A DNA stretch of 60,251 nucleotides from Hyphococcus sp. (GCA_028289605.1 JANQON010000004.1:138547-198797); one strand, 5' to 3'; positions 17,269 to 28,190 are shown, counted from the first letter of the stretch. Notes: generated by a model not told the origin, from the letters alone. Program-made: numbers and translations.

Positions 17269-19122
17269 CTACTCTGCGGCGCTGCGAACGCCTGGTTCAA
17301 CCCCAATGAATCCGCCGGACTGACGTTCCCACAGCTTCGCGTAAATGCCGCCTTTGGCGACAAGCGCATCGTGAGCGCCTTCTTCCACAATTTCGCCTCG
17401 ATCAAGCACGATCAGCCGGTCCATCGCGGCAATAGTGGACAAACGGTGCGCGATGGCGAGGACCGTTTTGCCGCGCATCAGATCAAACAAATTCTCCTGG
17501 ATCGCCGCTTCGACCTCGGAATCAAGCGCCGACGTGGCCTCATCAAGAATAAGTATCGGCGCGTTTTTCAGAAAGATGCGCGCAATCGCGATTCGTTGGC
17601 GCTGTCCTCCCGACAGCTTCACGCCGCGCTCGCCCACATGCGCGTCAAAACCGCGGCGTCCGTCTTTGTCTTCCAGATCCGCGATGAACTCTTCAGCGTT
17701 AGCGCGTGCGACCGCCTCGCGAATTTCAGCGTCGGTCGCGTCCGGTCTGCCGTAGGCGATATTGTCTCGGATAGAGCGGTGCAGGAGCGACGTATCCTGG
17801 GTCACAACGCCGATCTGGCTACGCAGGGAGTCCTGCGTCACGTCGGCGACGTTTTGCCCGTCGATCTCAATTCGTCCGCCTTCGACGTTATAAAAGCGCA
17901 ACAGCAGATTAGTGATGGTCGTTTTCCCGGCGCCGGAACGCCCGACAAGGCCAATCTTTTCTCCCGGCTGAATGGAAAGAGATAAGTCGTCAATAACCCC
18001 GCCTTCTTTGCCGTAGTGGAATTTCACGTTGCGAAAGGCGACCGCGCCGCTGGTGACGACCAGCGGTTCTGCGTCATGGGCGTCTTCCACATCCACCGGC
18101 TTTGTCAGCATTGCCATGCCGTCGTGAATAACGCCGATATTTTCAAATAGCCCTGAGACTTCCCACATAATCCACTGCGACATGCCGAAAATGCGCAGGG
18201 TCAAGGCAATCGCCGTTGCAATGGCGCCGACACTCACAAGATCCTCGCGCCATAGCCAGATCGACAGCGCGCCGACAGCGAAGACCGCGAGACAGTTAAT
18301 GAAGTAAACAAGGCCGTAGAACTGCGTGACGAGCCGCATCTGCGGATGCACCGTCTGCAGGAATTTGTCCATGCCGTCGCGCGCATAGCCTTCCTCGCGA
18401 CCCGCATGGGCGAAAAGTTTCACGGTGGTGATATTCGTATAGCTGTCCACAACGCGCCCGGTCATTTCCGACCGGGCGTCAGCCTGTCGTTCAGACGTGA
18501 CCTGAAGCCGGGGCACGAAGTAAACAATGAGCGCGATGTAGAGACCAAGCCAGACAATCAGCGGCGCCACCAGCCGCACATCCGCGGCGGCGATAAGCGC
18601 AAACATCGCCAGGAAATACACCGCCACATATACGAAGATGTCGAGAACCTTCATCATCACCTCGCGGACAGCGAGCGATGTCTGCATCATTTTAGTCGCG
18701 ACCCGGCCGGCGAACTCGTTGGCGTAAAAAGACGCGCTTTGCCGGAGGAGAAGCTTATGGATCCGCCAGCGCGCGCCCATGGGCATGTTGCCTAGAAGGG
18801 TCTGGTGTTGAACGAGGCCGTTCACGAGCGCGGCCAGCGGCAGGCCGACCAGGATCAGCGCGCCGATCAACATCAGCGGCGTTCCTTCGTCTGAGAGGAA
18901 AGTGTCTTTGTCCGCGACGGCAAGCCAGTCAACGAGCCGCCCGAGGAACGCGAACAGCATGACCTCGCCGATGGCGAGCAAGGCGGAGAGCGACGACAGC
19001 GCCGCCAGCCAGGGCCAGGCGTCTTTGCCGTAATGCCAGCAAAAGGCGCGAAAATCCTTTGGCGGGGCGGCGTCGCCGCCCGCCGGAAACGGATTTAAGC
19101 GTCTTTCAAAAAAGCCAAACAT
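17269..19122 (-). CDS. ABC exporter, fused membrane and ATPase domains (MsbA-like)
   Basis: Type IV ABC half-transporter of 617 residues that should work as a homodimer. Membrane helices fill about residues 35-330. The nucleotide-binding domain follows with Walker A LVGRSGAGKTTITNLLLRFY, Q-loop GVVTQDTSLLHRSIRDNIAY, signature VKLSGGQRQRIAIARIFL, Walker B ILILDEATSALDSEVE and H-loop LAIAHRLST. The substrate is not apparent; lipid, drug or peptide export are all possible. It has no dedicated partner gene. Its ATG lies about 75 bp past the rplQ terminator, so it is probably transcribed from its own promoter. Confidence 0.92.
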   Translation of the reverse strand: MFGFFERRLNPFPAGGDAAPPKDFRAFCWHYGKDAWPWLAALSSLSALLAIGEVMLFAFLGRLVDWLAVADKDTFLSDEGTPLMLIGALILVGLPLAALVNGLVQHQTLLGNMPMGARWRIHKLLLRQSASFYANEFAGRVATKMMQTSLAVREVMMKVLDIFVYVAVYFLAMFALIAAADVRLVAPLIVWLGLYIALIVYFVPRLQVTSERQADARSEMTGRVVDSYTNITTVKLFAHAGREEGYARDGMDKFLQTVHPQMRLVTQFYGLVYFINCLAVFAVGALSIWLWREDLVSVGAIATAIALTLRIFGMSQWIMWEVSGLFENIGVIHDGMAMLTKPVDVEDAHDAEPLVVTSGAVAFRNVKFHYGKEGGVIDDLSLSIQPGEKIGLVGRSGAGKTTITNLLLRFYNVEGGRIEIDGQNVADVTQDSLRSQIGVVTQDTSLLHRSIRDNIAYGRPDATDAEIREAVARANAEEFIADLEDKDGRRGFDAHVGERGVKLSGGQRQRIAIARIFLKNAPILILDEATSALDSEVEAAIQENLFDLMRGKTVLAIAHRLSTIAAMDRLIVLDRGEIVEEGAHDALVAKGGIYAKLWERQSGGFIGVEPGVRSAAE

Positions 19123-19197
19123 GGCGCGCTATATGGGCTCGTAGACGGCTTGAGAAAAGCCAAAATTTATCGAGTTTAAAAAACAGGCGGTTAAAGC

Positions 19198-19222
19198 AAA
19201 AACGGCGCCCTCTCGGGCGCCG
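19198..19222 (-). terminator. Rho-independent terminator after rplQ
   Basis: An 8-bp perfect GC stem, CGGCGCCC/GGGCGCCG with a four-base loop (19203-19222), is followed on the minus strand by five T. It lies 32 bases past the rplQ stop and closes the str-S10-spc-alpha transcription block before the ABC exporter gene. Confidence 0.78.
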
Positions 19223-19253
19223 CCTGCTTCAACGAAGCTAATTCCGCGAACGC

Positions 19254-19694
19254 CTATTCGTCGTCGTCATCGTCGCTTTCGAACATCGTCGGACCAGAGT
19301 CCTGGCCTTTCGCGTCCTCGTCCCGGTCGACGAATTCAATGACCGCGAGCGGCGCGTTGTCGCCGTGGCGAAAGCCGGCTTTCATAATACGGATGTATCC
19401 GCCGTCTCGTTCAGCGTAGCGCGGACCCAGCGTATCAAAAAGCTTCGCCGCCATATCCTTGTCGCGGATAGACGAAATCACCTGACGGCGAAGATGAAGC
19501 GCTCTGTCTTTATCCTTCGCCGCGTTTTTCGCTTTGGTCACAAGCTTCTCGACGATCGGCCGCAGCTCTTTCGCTTTCGGCAGGGTCGTCGTGATTTGCT
19601 CATGCTTGATCAGCGCGCATGACATATTGGCGAACATCGCTTTGCGATGCTCATGCGTTCTGTTCAACTTTCGATGCGCCATCCCATGTCGCAT
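19254..19694 (-). CDS. rplQ: 50S ribosomal protein L17
   Basis: Large-subunit protein near the exit-tunnel opening. [20 protein letters not shown] is the invariant N-terminus and [20 protein letters not shown] the conserved C-terminal core. The 146-residue protein carries an extra acidic tail ([13 protein letters not shown]) beyond the roughly 120-residue core. Last gene of the alpha operon, 33 bp after rpoA, with a terminator directly downstream. Confidence 0.97.
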   Translation of the reverse strand: MRHGMAHRKLNRTHEHRKAMFANMSCALIKHEQITTTLPKAKELRPIVEKLVTKAKNAAKDKDRALHLRRQVISSIRDKDMAAKLFDTLGPRYAERDGGYIRIMKAGFRHGDNAPLAVIEFVDRDEDAKGQDSGPTMFESDDDDDE

Positions 19695-19727
19695 GGGTCA
19701 TTCTCCTGAAGGCTGACTCTCGTCAGG

Positions 19728-20753
19728 CTATTCGTCAAATTTTTTCGCAAGCTCTTCGATGTTATCAGGCGGCCAGTCCGGCACATCCATGCCCAGATGC
19801 AGCCCGAGACCGGCAAGCACTTCTTTGATTTCGTTCAGCGACTTCCGACCGAAGTTTGGCGTACGAAGCATTTCCGCTTCGGTCTTCTGGATGAGATCGC
19901 CGATATAGACCACATTGTCGTTTTTCAGACAGTTGGCCGAGCGCACAGACAGTTCGAGCTCATCGACTTTGCGCAACAGCGCCGGATTGAACGGAAGCTC
20001 TTCGCGCGTCTCACCGCCCATGTCTTTGGAAGGCTCATCAAAGTTGATGAAGATCTGCAGTTGGTCCTGAAGAATGCGTGCGGCGTAAGCTGCCGCATCC
20101 TCCGGCGAGATCGACCCGTCTGTTTCGACTTCCATGATCAGCTTGTCGTAGTCGAGAACCTGGCCTTCCCGCGTGTTCTCAACGCGGTAGGCGACGCGAT
20201 TCACAGGGCTGTAAAGACTGTCGACCGGGATCAAGCCGATCGGGGCGTCCTCCGGACGGTTCTGCTCCGCCGGCGTATAGCCTTTGCCTGTGTTGACGGT
20301 CATTTCGATGCGAAGATCGGCACCCTCGTCGAGGTGGCAGATTACATGATCCTTGTTGAGGATCTCAACCGAGGCGGTTTCTTCGATATCGGCGGCGGTC
20401 ACAAGGCCCGGCGTTGATTTCTTCAGCACAAGGCGCTTCGGCCCGTCAGCGTGCATCCGCAAGGCCAGCTGTTTGACGTTCAGGACGATGTCCGTAACGT
20501 CTTCGCGAACGCCCGGAATTGACGAGAATTCATGCACGACGCCGTCAATCTGAATCGCGGTGACGGCGGCGCCCTGCAGCGACGACATCAAAATCCGGCG
20601 CAGGCCGTTGCCCAGGGTCAAGCCAAAGCCGCGCTCCAGCGGTTGCGCCACGATGGTCGCTTTGCGCTGCAAGTCGGCGCCGGGCGTCACTTCGAGCTTT
20701 GAAGGACGAATAAGCTCTTGCCAGTTCTTTTCGAGGATCTGAAGTGAATCCAT
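19728..20753 (-). CDS. rpoA: DNA-directed RNA polymerase alpha subunit
   Basis: Dimerises to scaffold beta and beta-prime, and contacts UP elements and activators through its C-terminal domain. The N-terminal domain (about 1-235) shows [20 protein letters not shown] and the C-terminal domain [23 protein letters not shown] at 20753 ([11 protein letters not shown]) is preceded by an AGAGAG stretch and is preferred to a TTG three codons upstream. Length 341 residues. It sits between rpsK and rplQ as usual. Confidence 0.97.
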   Translation of the reverse strand: MDSLQILEKNWQELIRPSKLEVTPGADLQRKATIVAQPLERGFGLTLGNGLRRILMSSLQGAAVTAIQIDGVVHEFSSIPGVREDVTDIVLNVKQLALRMHADGPKRLVLKKSTPGLVTAADIEETASVEILNKDHVICHLDEGADLRIEMTVNTGKGYTPAEQNRPEDAPIGLIPVDSLYSPVNRVAYRVENTREGQVLDYDKLIMEVETDGSISPEDAAAYAARILQDQLQIFINFDEPSKDMGGETREELPFNPALLRKVDELELSVRSANCLKNDNVVYIGDLIQKTEAEMLRTPNFGRKSLNEIKEVLAGLGLHLGMDVPDWPPDNIEELAKKFDE

Positions 20754-20778
20754 GGTGTTCAATTCTCTCTAAAACTTC

Positions 20779-21171
20779 TTAGACGCGGCGACGCTTGCGC
20801 GGACGAGTGCCGTTATGCGGAATGGGCGTAACGTCGCGAATCATCGAGACCGTGAGACCCGCAGACTGAAGCGCGCGAAGCGCACTTTCGCGCCCGGAAC
20901 CCGGTCCGCGCACTTCTACGCTAACCGTTTGGAGACCATGCTCCATTGCCTTTTTGGCGGCGTCTTCCGCGGCAAGCTGCGCCGCGTAAGGTGTCGATTT
21001 GCGAGAGCCCTTAAAGCCCATGCCGCCGGCGGAGGACCAGGAAATAGCGTTTCCTTGTTCATCCGAGATTGTGATCATGGTGTTGTTGAACGAGGCGTTT
21101 ACGTGAACGACGCCTGTCGAAATGTTTTTGCGTTCGCGGCGCTTGACGCGGCCTGCAGGTTGTTTCGCCAT
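20779..21171 (-). CDS. rpsK: 30S ribosomal protein S11
   Basis: Platform protein of the small subunit, 130 residues. [20 protein letters not shown] and [20 protein letters not shown] are the conserved N-terminal strand and C-terminal basic tail. The first tract, [20 protein letters not shown], is the usual basic N-terminus. Encoded 12 bp after rpsM. Confidence 0.97.
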   Translation of the reverse strand: MAKQPAGRVKRRERKNISTGVVHVNASFNNTMITISDEQGNAISWSSAGGMGFKGSRKSTPYAAQLAAEDAAKKAMEHGLQTVSVEVRGPGSGRESALRALQSAGLTVSMIRDVTPIPHNGTRPRKRRRV

Positions 21172-21183
21172 TGGTCCGTGTCC

Positions 21184-21552
21184 TTACTTCTTCTTGCCGG
21201 CGATAGGCTTGGCCGGGCCTTTGCGCGTGCGCGCGTTGGTGTGCGTGCGCTGGCCGCGAACCGGCAGGCCGCGGCGATGACGCAGGCCCCGATAGCAGCC
21301 CTGATCCATCAGGCGCTTGATGTTGACGGCGACTTCCCGGCGAAGATCGCCTTCGACCATATAATCGCGGTCGATGGTTTCACGGATTTGCAGAACTTCC
21401 GCATCGGAAAGGTCCTGGACGCGCCGTTCGGCCGTGATACCGACTTTGTCGCAGATTTCGGCGGCTTTCGCCGGACCAATGCCGTGGATGTAGCGAAGCG
21501 CAATGGTCACGCGCTTGTTGGTGGGGATGTTCACCCCTGCAATACGGGCCAC
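21184..21552 (-). CDS. rpsM: 30S ribosomal protein S13
   Basis: Head protein of the small subunit that contacts the P-site tRNA and forms inter-subunit bridges. [20 protein letters not shown] and [14 protein letters not shown] open the 122-residue protein. [20 protein letters not shown] is the conserved C-terminal RNA-binding segment. First gene of the alpha operon, 203 bp after adk, and probably served by a promoter in that gap as well as by read-through. Confidence 0.97.
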   Translation of the reverse strand: MARIAGVNIPTNKRVTIALRYIHGIGPAKAAEICDKVGITAERRVQDLSDAEVLQIRETIDRDYMVEGDLRREVAVNIKRLMDQGCYRGLRHRRGLPVRGQRTHTNARTRKGPAKPIAGKKK

Positions 21553-21713
21553 TTATAGGCTCCTTCTCTTACCTCTCGCCCCTTTTCCGTGGGCCGGGCC
21601 AACCCTTTCAAAGGTCCCCTTCGGAACCCGCCTCTTACGCAACAAGGCCCGCGGGCGGCTCAGGGGTTTCCCCTTGCCGGGCGGGCTAAACTCCTTCTGA
21701 CGGAGAGCGCGTA

Positions 21714-21741
21714 GATATAGGGCCGCGCGCCCCGCAGTCAA
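21714..21741 (-). promoter_or_regulatory. Candidate promoter for the alpha operon (rpsM-rpsK-rpoA-rplQ)
   Basis: On the minus strand TTGACT (21741-21736) is followed after 16 bp by TATATC (21719-21714), close to a sigma-70 type promoter. It lies in the 203-bp gap after adk and would give a leader of about 155 nt before rpsM. That leader contains GC-rich inverted repeats (for example GGGG/CCCC around 21663-21673), compatible with leader control but not matching any motif I can name. Confidence 0.5.
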
Positions 21742-21755
21742 CACTTTTGAGGCCT

Positions 21756-22349
21756 CTACGAGCCCCGAAATTCGTCCAGAATCGCATCAATCGCGGCCGA
21801 AACCGCTTCAACTGACCCCATGCCGTCCACGACCTTCAGTTTTCCCTGTTTTTCGTAATAGGGAATGAGCGGCGCGGTCTGCTCCTGGTAGACCCCCAGC
21901 CGCTTTTTGAAGGTTTCCTCATTGTCGTCTTTGCGGATCTCTTCGCCTCTCGCCTCGGTTTCGGCGATGCGCGAGCGCAGGCGATCGATCAATACCGCCT
22001 CATCCACCCGCAGCTCGACGACGGCGTCGAGCGCCAGCTCTTTCTTTTCGAGCATTGCGTCCAGCATCTCCGCCTGCGGCAGCGTTCGCGGAAACCCGTC
22101 GAGGAGGAATCCGCCTGCGCAGTCGTCCTGCTCGATCCGCTCTTCGACGATGGCGGCCACAACCTCGTCTGACACCAGGTCGCCGGCGTCCATAATCGCC
22201 TTGGCTTTGAGACCGATCGGCGTCTTGGCGGCCACGGCCGCCCGCAGCATGTCGCCTGTGGAGAGCTGAGGAACGCCGTATCGATCGACGATGTGTTTAG
22301 CCTGGGTTCCTTTGCCGGCGCCGGGCGGGCCGAGAAAAATCAGGATCAT
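21756..22349 (-). CDS. adk: Adenylate kinase
   Basis: Interconverts AMP, ADP and ATP. The P-loop [19 protein letters not shown] is at the N-terminus and [17 protein letters not shown] is the conserved catalytic segment. The LID region is short and lacks the four-cysteine zinc site of the longer form, so at 197 residues it is the short type common in alphaproteobacteria. Its ATG overlaps the secY stop as ATGA. Confidence 0.97.
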   Translation of the reverse strand: MILIFLGPPGAGKGTQAKHIVDRYGVPQLSTGDMLRAAVAAKTPIGLKAKAIMDAGDLVSDEVVAAIVEERIEQDDCAGGFLLDGFPRTLPQAEMLDAMLEKKELALDAVVELRVDEAVLIDRLRSRIAETEARGEEIRKDDNEETFKKRLGVYQEQTAPLIPYYEKQGKLKVVDGMGSVEAVSAAIDAILDEFRGS

Positions 22350-23683
22350 TTCCGCCCTCCCCGCAGCTTGGACTTCTTGATGAGGCTTTCATATTGCTGA
22401 GCGACCAGGTGGCCCTGAATCTGAGACACTGTGTCGAGGGTCACCGAAACCACAATCAAGAGCGATGTGCCCCCGATATAGACGGGGATCGCCTGATTGG
22501 AGCCCATTTTCAGAAGCTCCGGGAAGATACAGACGGCTGTCAGGTACAGCGCGCCGATCACGGTCAGTCTGGTAACGACAAAGTCGAGATATTCTGCGGT
22601 TCTGGCGCCCGGCCGGTAGCCCTGGATAAAGCCGCCGTATTTCTTGAGGTTGTCGGCGACATCCTCAACGTTGAAAACAACGGAGGTGTAAATGAACGTG
22701 AAGCCGATAATGAGGACGGCGTAGAGCCCGACATAAAGCGGGCGGCCCGGAGAGAAGAGAAAACCGAGGGTCTGCAGCCAATCAGGAGAATCCTGACCGA
22801 TCGCCCCAATCGCCGTCGCCGGCAGCAGGAGCAGAGACGATGCGAAAATCGGCGGAATAACGCCCGACGGGTTCAGCTTTAGCGGCAGGTGCGATTTTTC
22901 GCCTTGCGTCATGCGCTGGCCGACCTGGCGGCGCGGATACTGGACGATGATGCGGCGCTGGGACCGCTCCATGAACACGACGAAAACGATAAGCGCCAGC
23001 GCCAGCGCGCCAATCACCACAATGGTGCCGCCGCCGACGCCGGCGCCGGTGCGGCCCTGGTCGAGCAGACCTGCGATCGCGCGGGGCAATTCGGCGACGA
23101 TGCCGGCGAAGATGATGAGCGAAACGCCGTTGCCGACGCCGCGCGCGGTGATCTGCTCGCCGAGCCAAAGCAGGAACATGACGCCGCCCACCAGCGTCAC
23201 AACAGTCGTGACCAGGAAGAACGGCCCGGGATTGATCGCCGTGCCCTGGCTCTGCAGGCTGACGGCAATGAAGTAGCCCTGCATCGTTGCGAGAAAGACT
23301 GTTAGGTAACGCGTATATTGGTTGATCTGCCGGCGCCCCTGTTCGCCTTCCTTTTTAATTGCTTCAAGCGAAGGAATAACCGCCGTCATCAACTGCATGA
23401 TGATCGAGGCGGAGATGTAAGGCATGATATTGAGGGCGAAGATCGCCATACGCTCAACCGCGCCGCCAGCGAAGATATTGAGCGTTCCCAGAATGCCGCC
23501 TTGCTGACCCTGAAAGCCCTGGCTGAAGGCGACCATGTCGATGCCGGGCAGCGGCACAAACGTGCCGAGGCGATAAACAATCAGCGCGCCAAGCGTAAAC
23601 AGCAGTCTTTTCTTCAGCTCTTCCGCCTTGGCGAAAGAGGAGAGCGTGATGTTCGAAGCAAACTGTTCGGCGGCTGACGTCAT
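22346..23683 (-). CDS. secY: Protein translocase subunit SecY
   Basis: Channel-forming subunit of the SecYEG translocon with ten membrane helices; 445 residues. [20 protein letters not shown] marks the first helix and plug region. GERMTQ-like and [20 protein letters not shown] segments are conserved, as are the cytosolic loops [20 protein letters not shown] and [20 protein letters not shown] that contact the ribosome and SecA. It ends the spc part of the block and is coupled to adk by a 4-base overlap. Confidence 0.97.
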   Translation of the reverse strand: MTSAAEQFASNITLSSFAKAEELKKRLLFTLGALIVYRLGTFVPLPGIDMVAFSQGFQGQQGGILGTLNIFAGGAVERMAIFALNIMPYISASIIMQLMTAVIPSLEAIKKEGEQGRRQINQYTRYLTVFLATMQGYFIAVSLQSQGTAINPGPFFLVTTVVTLVGGVMFLLWLGEQITARGVGNGVSLIIFAGIVAELPRAIAGLLDQGRTGAGVGGGTIVVIGALALALIVFVVFMERSQRRIIVQYPRRQVGQRMTQGEKSHLPLKLNPSGVIPPIFASSLLLLPATAIGAIGQDSPDWLQTLGFLFSPGRPLYVGLYAVLIIGFTFIYTSVVFNVEDVADNLKKYGGFIQGYRPGARTAEYLDFVVTRLTVIGALYLTAVCIFPELLKMGSNQAIPVYIGGTSLLIVVSVTLDTVSQIQGHLVAQQYESLIKKSKLRGGRK

Positions 23684-23788
23684 GGGTCTCTACTCAAATC
23701 TCTTTGCGCTTGGCGGCCTAGTCGCCCCGGAGCCGAAGTCGACCATGTGGCGACGGCGCGGCTTTAGCGCAACCGCGGCGGTCGCTGA

Positions 23789-24262
23789 TCAGGCCTCTTC
23801 TTTGGCCGGCAGCGTTACGGACCCGCCGGCCTTTTCAACGGCGGCTTTCGCAGCGGCTGAGGCGTGAATCACCTCAATATCGACCTTCGCCGTCAGCGCG
23901 CCGACGCCCAGTAGTCGAACGCCGTCATGCGCACGGCGCAAAACGCCTGATTCAACAAGAGCTTGGGCGTCAATCTTCTTTGCTGCGTCGAGCTTGCCGG
24001 CGTCGATGGCCGATTGCAGGCGGCCAAGATTGATCTCAGCGAATTTTTTTGCATTCGGCTTTGAAAAGCCGCGTTTCGGCAGGCGCATGTAAAGCGGCAT
24101 CTGGCCGCCTTCATAGGCGCGAATGCCGGAAACGCCGGACCGGGATTTTTGCCCCTTGACGCCGCGGCCGCCGGTTTTGCCTTTGCCGGAGCCGATGCCG
24201 CGCCCGACGCGCGTTCTGGCCTTGCGGGCGCCTTTGTTATCGGAGAGTTCGTTGAGTTTCAT
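23789..24262 (-). CDS. rplO: 50S ribosomal protein L15
   Basis: Late-assembly large-subunit protein, 157 residues. The glycine- and arginine-rich N-terminus [20 protein letters not shown] and [20 protein letters not shown] are diagnostic. The C-terminal globular domain includes [20 protein letters not shown]. It lies between rpmD and secY, with 105 bp before secY. Confidence 0.97.
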   Translation of the reverse strand: MKLNELSDNKGARKARTRVGRGIGSGKGKTGGRGVKGQKSRSGVSGIRAYEGGQMPLYMRLPKRGFSKPNAKKFAEINLGRLQSAIDAGKLDAAKKIDAQALVESGVLRRAHDGVRLLGVGALTAKVDIEVIHASAAAKAAVEKAGGSVTLPAKEEA

Positions 24263-24324
24263 GTTTTCCTCGACTTTCGACGGATCATGTCCGCCTCGCC
24301 TTGCATCATCCGAATTCGGACAAT

Positions 24325-24513
24325 CTATTCTTCCACCACCTCGACCATATGCGCGACCTTGCGAATCATGCCGCGGACGGAGGGCGTGTCTTCAAGTTCG
24401 CTCACCCGGCCCATTTTGTTGAGGCCGAGACCGACAAGCGTCGCACGTTGATCTTGCGGTCGGCGAATCGGACTGCCGGTCTGTCGGACCTTGATGGTTT
24501 TCTTTTTAGCCAT
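24325..24513 (-). CDS. rpmD: 50S ribosomal protein L30
   Basis: Small large-subunit protein of 62 residues. [20 protein letters not shown] followed by [10 protein letters not shown] is the conserved core. Situated 11 bp after rpsE and 62 bp before rplO. Confidence 0.96.
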   Translation of the reverse strand: MAKKKTIKVRQTGSPIRRPQDQRATLVGLGLNKMGRVSELEDTPSVRGMIRKVAHMVEVVEE

Positions 24514-24524
24514 TGGATTGCTCC

Positions 24525-25145
24525 TTAAGCCGCGCCGGCCGCTTCAGCCGCATCGCCGGCCGGTTCGGATACCGGTTGTTCGCTAGCGCCGCCGCCAGTG
24601 CGACGAGACAGCACGTCAGATACTTTCTTGCCGCGTTTCGCAGCGATGGAACGCGGGCTGGTTTGGTTTTTCAGCGCGTCCACCGTCGCCCGGACCATGT
24701 TGTAGGGGTTTGAAGACCCAATGGATTTGGCGACCACATCCTGCACGCCAAGGGTTTCAAAGATGGCGCGCATCGGTCCGCCGGCGATGATTCCGGTACC
24801 GGCCGGCGCAGCGCGCAGAACGACTTTTCCCGCGCCCCAACGCCCCTGAGCGTCGTGATGCAGGGTGCGGCCTTCGCGCAGCGGAATGCGGACAAGATTG
24901 CGTTTCGCTTCCTGGCTCGCCTTCCGGATCGCTTCAGGCACCTCGCGGGCTTTGCCCTTTCCGAAACCGACGCGGCCTTTCTGATCGCCAACGACGACGA
25001 GCGCAGCGAAACCGAAATTCTTGCCGCCCTTTACAACCTTTGCAACGCGGTTGATGGCAACGAGCTTGTCGACAAACTCGTCGCGTTCTTCGCGTTCGCC
25101 GCGACCTTTGCCGCGTCCGCGCCCTCTGTTTTCCTCACGCGCCAT
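24525..25145 (-). CDS. rpsE: 30S ribosomal protein S5
   Basis: Small-subunit protein at the mRNA entry side that influences decoding accuracy. The double-stranded-RNA-like domain [20 protein letters not shown] is followed by [20 protein letters not shown] and [20 protein letters not shown]. At 206 residues it has an Arg-Gly-rich N-terminal extension ([19 protein letters not shown]) and an alanine-rich acidic tail beyond the bacterial core. Confidence 0.97.
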   Translation of the reverse strand: MAREENRGRGRGKGRGEREERDEFVDKLVAINRVAKVVKGGKNFGFAALVVVGDQKGRVGFGKGKAREVPEAIRKASQEAKRNLVRIPLREGRTLHHDAQGRWGAGKVVLRAAPAGTGIIAGGPMRAIFETLGVQDVVAKSIGSSNPYNMVRATVDALKNQTSPRSIAAKRGKKVSDVLSRRTGGGASEQPVSEPAGDAAEAAGAA

Positions 25146-25157
25146 TCGTCTTGCTCC

Positions 25158-25520
25158 TTAGAAATTCAATCCGGCTTCGCGCGCCGCTTCGGCCAGCGCT
25201 TTAACGCGGCCCTGATACATGTAGCCTCCGCGATCGAAGACCACCTCTTTCACGCCCGCTTTGATCGCCCGTTCGGCGACGGCCTTGCCTACCTGAGCGG
25301 CGGCCTCGCTGGTCGATCCCTTTGCGAGGTCTTCGCGCAGGGATTTGTCGAGCGAAGAGGCCGACGCAACGGTCTTGCCCTCGGCGTCGTCGATGATCTG
25401 CGCAGCGATGTTTTTCGACGAGCGAAAAACCGACAAGCGCGGACGACCATCCGCAACTTTTTTGATCTTCAGTCTCGTGCGGCGCACCCGCGCGGCGTTT
25501 TTCTTCGCTTGAGAGGCCAT
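25158..25520 (-). CDS. rplR: 50S ribosomal protein L18
   Basis: 5S rRNA-binding protein of 120 residues. [20 protein letters not shown] and the C-terminal [20 protein letters not shown] and AREAGLNF are characteristic. Encoded 12 bp upstream of rpsE. Confidence 0.97.
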   Translation of the reverse strand: MASQAKKNAARVRRTRLKIKKVADGRPRLSVFRSSKNIAAQIIDDAEGKTVASASSLDKSLREDLAKGSTSEAAAQVGKAVAERAIKAGVKEVVFDRGGYMYQGRVKALAEAAREAGLNF

Positions 25521-25540
25521 GGCCTTCGTCCTTGCTAAAA

Positions 25541-26074
25541 TTACTTCTTCTTGCCTTCCTTGCGGAAGATATATTCGTCAGCGTACTTAACGCCCTTGCC
25601 TTTGTACGGCTCAGGCGGACGGAATGCGCGGATTTCCGCCGCGGTCTGTCCTACCTTTTGCTTATCGTTCCCGGTGACGACGATCTCAGTCGGTTTCGGG
25701 GTCGCGATTTTGACGCCCTCCGGTACGGGAAAGTCAATCTCATGGCTGTAGCCAAGCGCCAGGTTGAGAGACGAGCCCTTCATCTGCGCCCGGTAACCGA
25801 CGCCGACAAGCTCCAGCGACTTGGAGAACTCATTCGCGACGCCGTCGATCATGTTGGCGATGCGCGTGCGGCTCATGCCCCACATCGAACGCGCCGGTTT
25901 TGAATTGTCGACCGGCGTGACGGAGACTTCGTTTTCCTGAAGGGCGACCGTGCAGAGCTCGTTCACCACGAACTCCAGCTCGCCCTTGGGACCCTTCGCT
26001 TTCACCGCCTGACCGTCAACCGTCACGGTGACGCCCTGAGGAACAGCGATCGGTTTTTTACCAATGCGGGACAT
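25541..26074 (-). CDS. rplF: 50S ribosomal protein L6
   Basis: Large-subunit protein near the factor-binding site. ATG at 26074 gives [20 protein letters not shown], the universal N-terminus; the open frame continues 39 codons upstream into rpsH sequence and that part is not used. [20 protein letters not shown] and [20 protein letters not shown] are conserved. Length 177 residues, standard. Confidence 0.97.
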   Translation of the reverse strand: MSRIGKKPIAVPQGVTVTVDGQAVKAKGPKGELEFVVNELCTVALQENEVSVTPVDNSKPARSMWGMSRTRIANMIDGVANEFSKSLELVGVGYRAQMKGSSLNLALGYSHEIDFPVPEGVKIATPKPTEIVVTGNDKQKVGQTAAEIRAFRPPEPYKGKGVKYADEYIFRKEGKKK

Positions 26075-26093
26075 CGGACCTTGCTCCCAATCC

Positions 26094-26492
26094 TTAGTAA
26101 ACTTCGCAGAGGACTTCGCCGCCGACATTCGCGTCGCGGGCGGCGTTGTCCGACATAACGCCTTTCGGCGTCGATACGATTGAAATGCCAAGGCCGTTGC
26201 GCACCGAAGGCAGATCGCCCACGGAGGAATAGACGCGACGGCCAGGCTTCGACACGCGCTTGATCTTAGTGATGACAGGCTCGCCTTCGAAATACTTCAA
26301 CTCGATGTCGAAGGACGGCTTTTCGCCAGCCTGCTCCACCCGCGAATAGCCGCGAATGTAGCCTTCGGTTTCGAGCACGTCGAGAACCCAGCCGCGCAGC
26401 TTGGAGGCCGGCACGGACAGACTGCTGTGACGGCGCATCTGCGCGTTGCGGATGCGGGTGATCAAATCGCCGATCGGATCGTTAATCGCCAT
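26094..26492 (-). CDS. rpsH: 30S ribosomal protein S8
   Basis: Binds the central domain of 16S rRNA; in E. coli it also represses the spc operon by binding its m[23 protein letters not shown] and the C-terminal [20 protein letters not shown] are diagnostic. 132 residues. Encoded between rpsN and rplF. Confidence 0.97.
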   Translation of the reverse strand: MAINDPIGDLITRIRNAQMRRHSSLSVPASKLRGWVLDVLETEGYIRGYSRVEQAGEKPSFDIELKYFEGEPVITKIKRVSKPGRRVYSSVGDLPSVRNGLGISIVSTPKGVMSDNAARDANVGGEVLCEVY

Positions 26493-26510
26493 TGTTTCTC
26501 TCCGCTTCCC

Positions 26511-26816
26511 TTACCAGCTCGACTTCACCAGGCCCGGAATCTTGCCATCCGAACCCAACTGCCGCAGCGCGATGCGGGACATTTTCAGTTTGCGGTAAAA
26601 CCCGCGCGGCCTGCCTGTGACGAGGCAGCGATTGCGAATGCGCGTCTTGGAGGAATTGCGCGGCAATTCGGCGAGCTTCAGCGCCGCCATAAAGCGATCC
26701 TCCGCAGCCAGCTCTTTGTTATAGAGCGTCTCTTTCAGCCGGTTACGCTTGGACTCAAACTTCTTCGCCATGCGGCGACGTTTGAGATCGCGTTCAACCA
26801 TTGATTTCTTCGCCAT
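26511..26816 (-). CDS. rpsN: 30S ribosomal protein S14 (zinc-independent form)
   Basis: Small-subunit head protein. ATG at 26816 ([20 protein letters not shown]) gives 101 residues, the long form without the CxxC zinc motif; only one cysteine is present, in [20 protein letters not shown]. Zinc-independent S14 in the main operon is usual for proteobacteria. Encoded 64 bp after rplE. Confidence 0.97.
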   Translation of the reverse strand: MAKKSMVERDLKRRRMAKKFESKRNRLKETLYNKELAAEDRFMAALKLAELPRNSSKTRIRNRCLVTGRPRGFYRKLKMSRIALRQLGSDGKIPGLVKSSW

Positions 26817-26880
26817 GGTGTCTCCTTTTTCAAGCCGGTTTCCGCTTGCCACGGACCCTGCTCAAACAATCCTCTTTGCG

Positions 26881-27441
26881 TTACTTCCGAAACGGGAAGT
26901 TAAATTCTTTCAAAAGCGCCCGCGCTTCGTCATCGTTCTTGGCAGTGGTGCATACGATGATGTCCATGCCGCGAATCTTATCGACTTTGTCGTACTCGAT
27001 TTCCGGAAACACGATGTGCTCTTTCAAGCCCATGGCGTAGTTTCCGCGCCCGTCGAAACTCTTTCTGTTCAGCCCGCGAAAGTCCCGAACGCGCGGAAGC
27101 GCAATCGTGACAAGTCGGTCAAGAAATTCGTACATGCGATCTTTACGCAAGGTCACTTTGACGCCGATCGGCATGCCGTCACGCAGCTTGAAGTTTGCAA
27201 TAGACTTGCGCGCTTTCGTAACGACTGGTTTTTGACCAGCGATCCGCGTGAGATCTTCAACAGCCGCGTCGACAATTTTGCGATCGTTCACAGCGTCGCC
27301 AAGACCCATGTTGATCACGACCTTTTCCAGACCCGGCGTTTGCATCGGGTTAGCGTATTTGAACTGCTCGTTCATCTTGCCGCGAATTTCATCGCGATAG
27401 AGCTTTTTCAGCCGCGGCTCATATCCGTTTGCTTCAGCCAT
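26881..27441 (-). CDS. rplE: 50S ribosomal protein L5
   Basis: 5S rRNA-binding protein contacting P-site t[23 protein letters not shown] and [20 protein letters not shown] are conserved, followed by [20 protein letters not shown]. 186 residues. The ATG overlaps the rplX coding end by 8 bases, so translation is probably coupled. Confidence 0.97.
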   Translation of the reverse strand: MAEANGYEPRLKKLYRDEIRGKMNEQFKYANPMQTPGLEKVVINMGLGDAVNDRKIVDAAVEDLTRIAGQKPVVTKARKSIANFKLRDGMPIGVKVTLRKDRMYEFLDRLVTIALPRVRDFRGLNRKSFDGRGNYAMGLKEHIVFPEIEYDKVDKIRGMDIIVCTTAKNDDEARALLKEFNFPFRK

Positions 27442-27748
27442 CGATCACCTCGCCGGACGCTTTTGCGACCCGCACTTTTTTGTCACCATCCATTTGAATG
27501 CCGACGCGTGTCGGCTTGCCCGATTTCGGATCTTTCAGGGCCACATTGGAAATGTGGATCGGCGCTTCGCGCTGAATGATCCCGCCCTGTTCCGTCTGCG
27601 TTTGCTTCTGGTGTTTCTTGATAATGTTGACGCCGCGCACGACCACGCGTTCGTCTTTCGGATGCACTGCGACAATCTCGCCCTCGGCGCCGCGATCACG
27701 GCCCGCAAGTACGATCACCTTGTCGCCTTTTCTCAATTTCGCGACCAT
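27434..27748 (-). CDS. rplX: 50S ribosomal protein L24
   Basis: Assembly-initiating large-subunit protein of 104 residues with an N-terminal KOW motif, [20 protein letters not shown]. The C-terminal half includes [20 protein letters not shown]. Its ATG overlaps the rplN stop (TAATG), and its end overlaps rplE. Confidence 0.97.
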   Translation of the reverse strand: MVAKLRKGDKVIVLAGRDRGAEGEIVAVHPKDERVVVRGVNIIKKHQKQTQTEQGGIIQREAPIHISNVALKDPKSGKPTRVGIQMDGDKKVRVAKASGEVIDG

Positions 27749-28116
27749 TAGAGCACCTCCGGAGCGAGCGACACGATTTTCATGTGCTTGGCGGCGCGAA
27801 GCTCGCGCGTCACCGGACCGAAAATACGCGTGCCGATCGGTTCTTTGTTGTTATTGATGAGCACCGCCGCATTGCGATCAAACCGGATGACCGACCCGTC
27901 GCGGCGCTTGATGTCCTTGGCGGTGCGAACGACCACGGCCTTCATGACCTGGCCCTTCTTAACGCGGCCGCGCGGAATCGCTTCCTTGACGGAGACAACG
28001 ATAATGTCGCCGACGCCGGCGTATTTCCGCTTCGCGCCGCCCAGCACTTTGATGCACTGAACGCGCTTGGCGCCGGAATTATCCGCCACGTCCAAATTTG
28101 ACTGCATCTGGATCAT
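27748..28116 (-). CDS. rplN: 50S ribosomal protein L14
   Basis: Interface protein forming a bridge with 16S r[23 protein letters not shown] and [20 protein letters not shown] are conserved. 122 residues, standard length. One-base overlap (TAATG) with rplX. Confidence 0.97.
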   Translation of the reverse strand: MIQMQSNLDVADNSGAKRVQCIKVLGGAKRKYAGVGDIIVVSVKEAIPRGRVKKGQVMKAVVVRTAKDIKRRDGSVIRFDRNAAVLINNNKEPIGTRIFGPVTRELRAAKHMKIVSLAPEVL

Positions 28117-28190
28117 GCCGCGATCCTCTCTTCATGGGGACGAAGCCCCTGTTAAACTCACTTGGCGCGGAACTGACGCGCCAAAACTCC

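Noticed and set aside
21553-21744. 63-codon open frame between rpsM and adk
   Set aside because: Lies over the candidate alpha-operon promoter, is rich in Arg/Gly/Pro and has no plausible ribosome-binding site. It is better explained as leader sequence.
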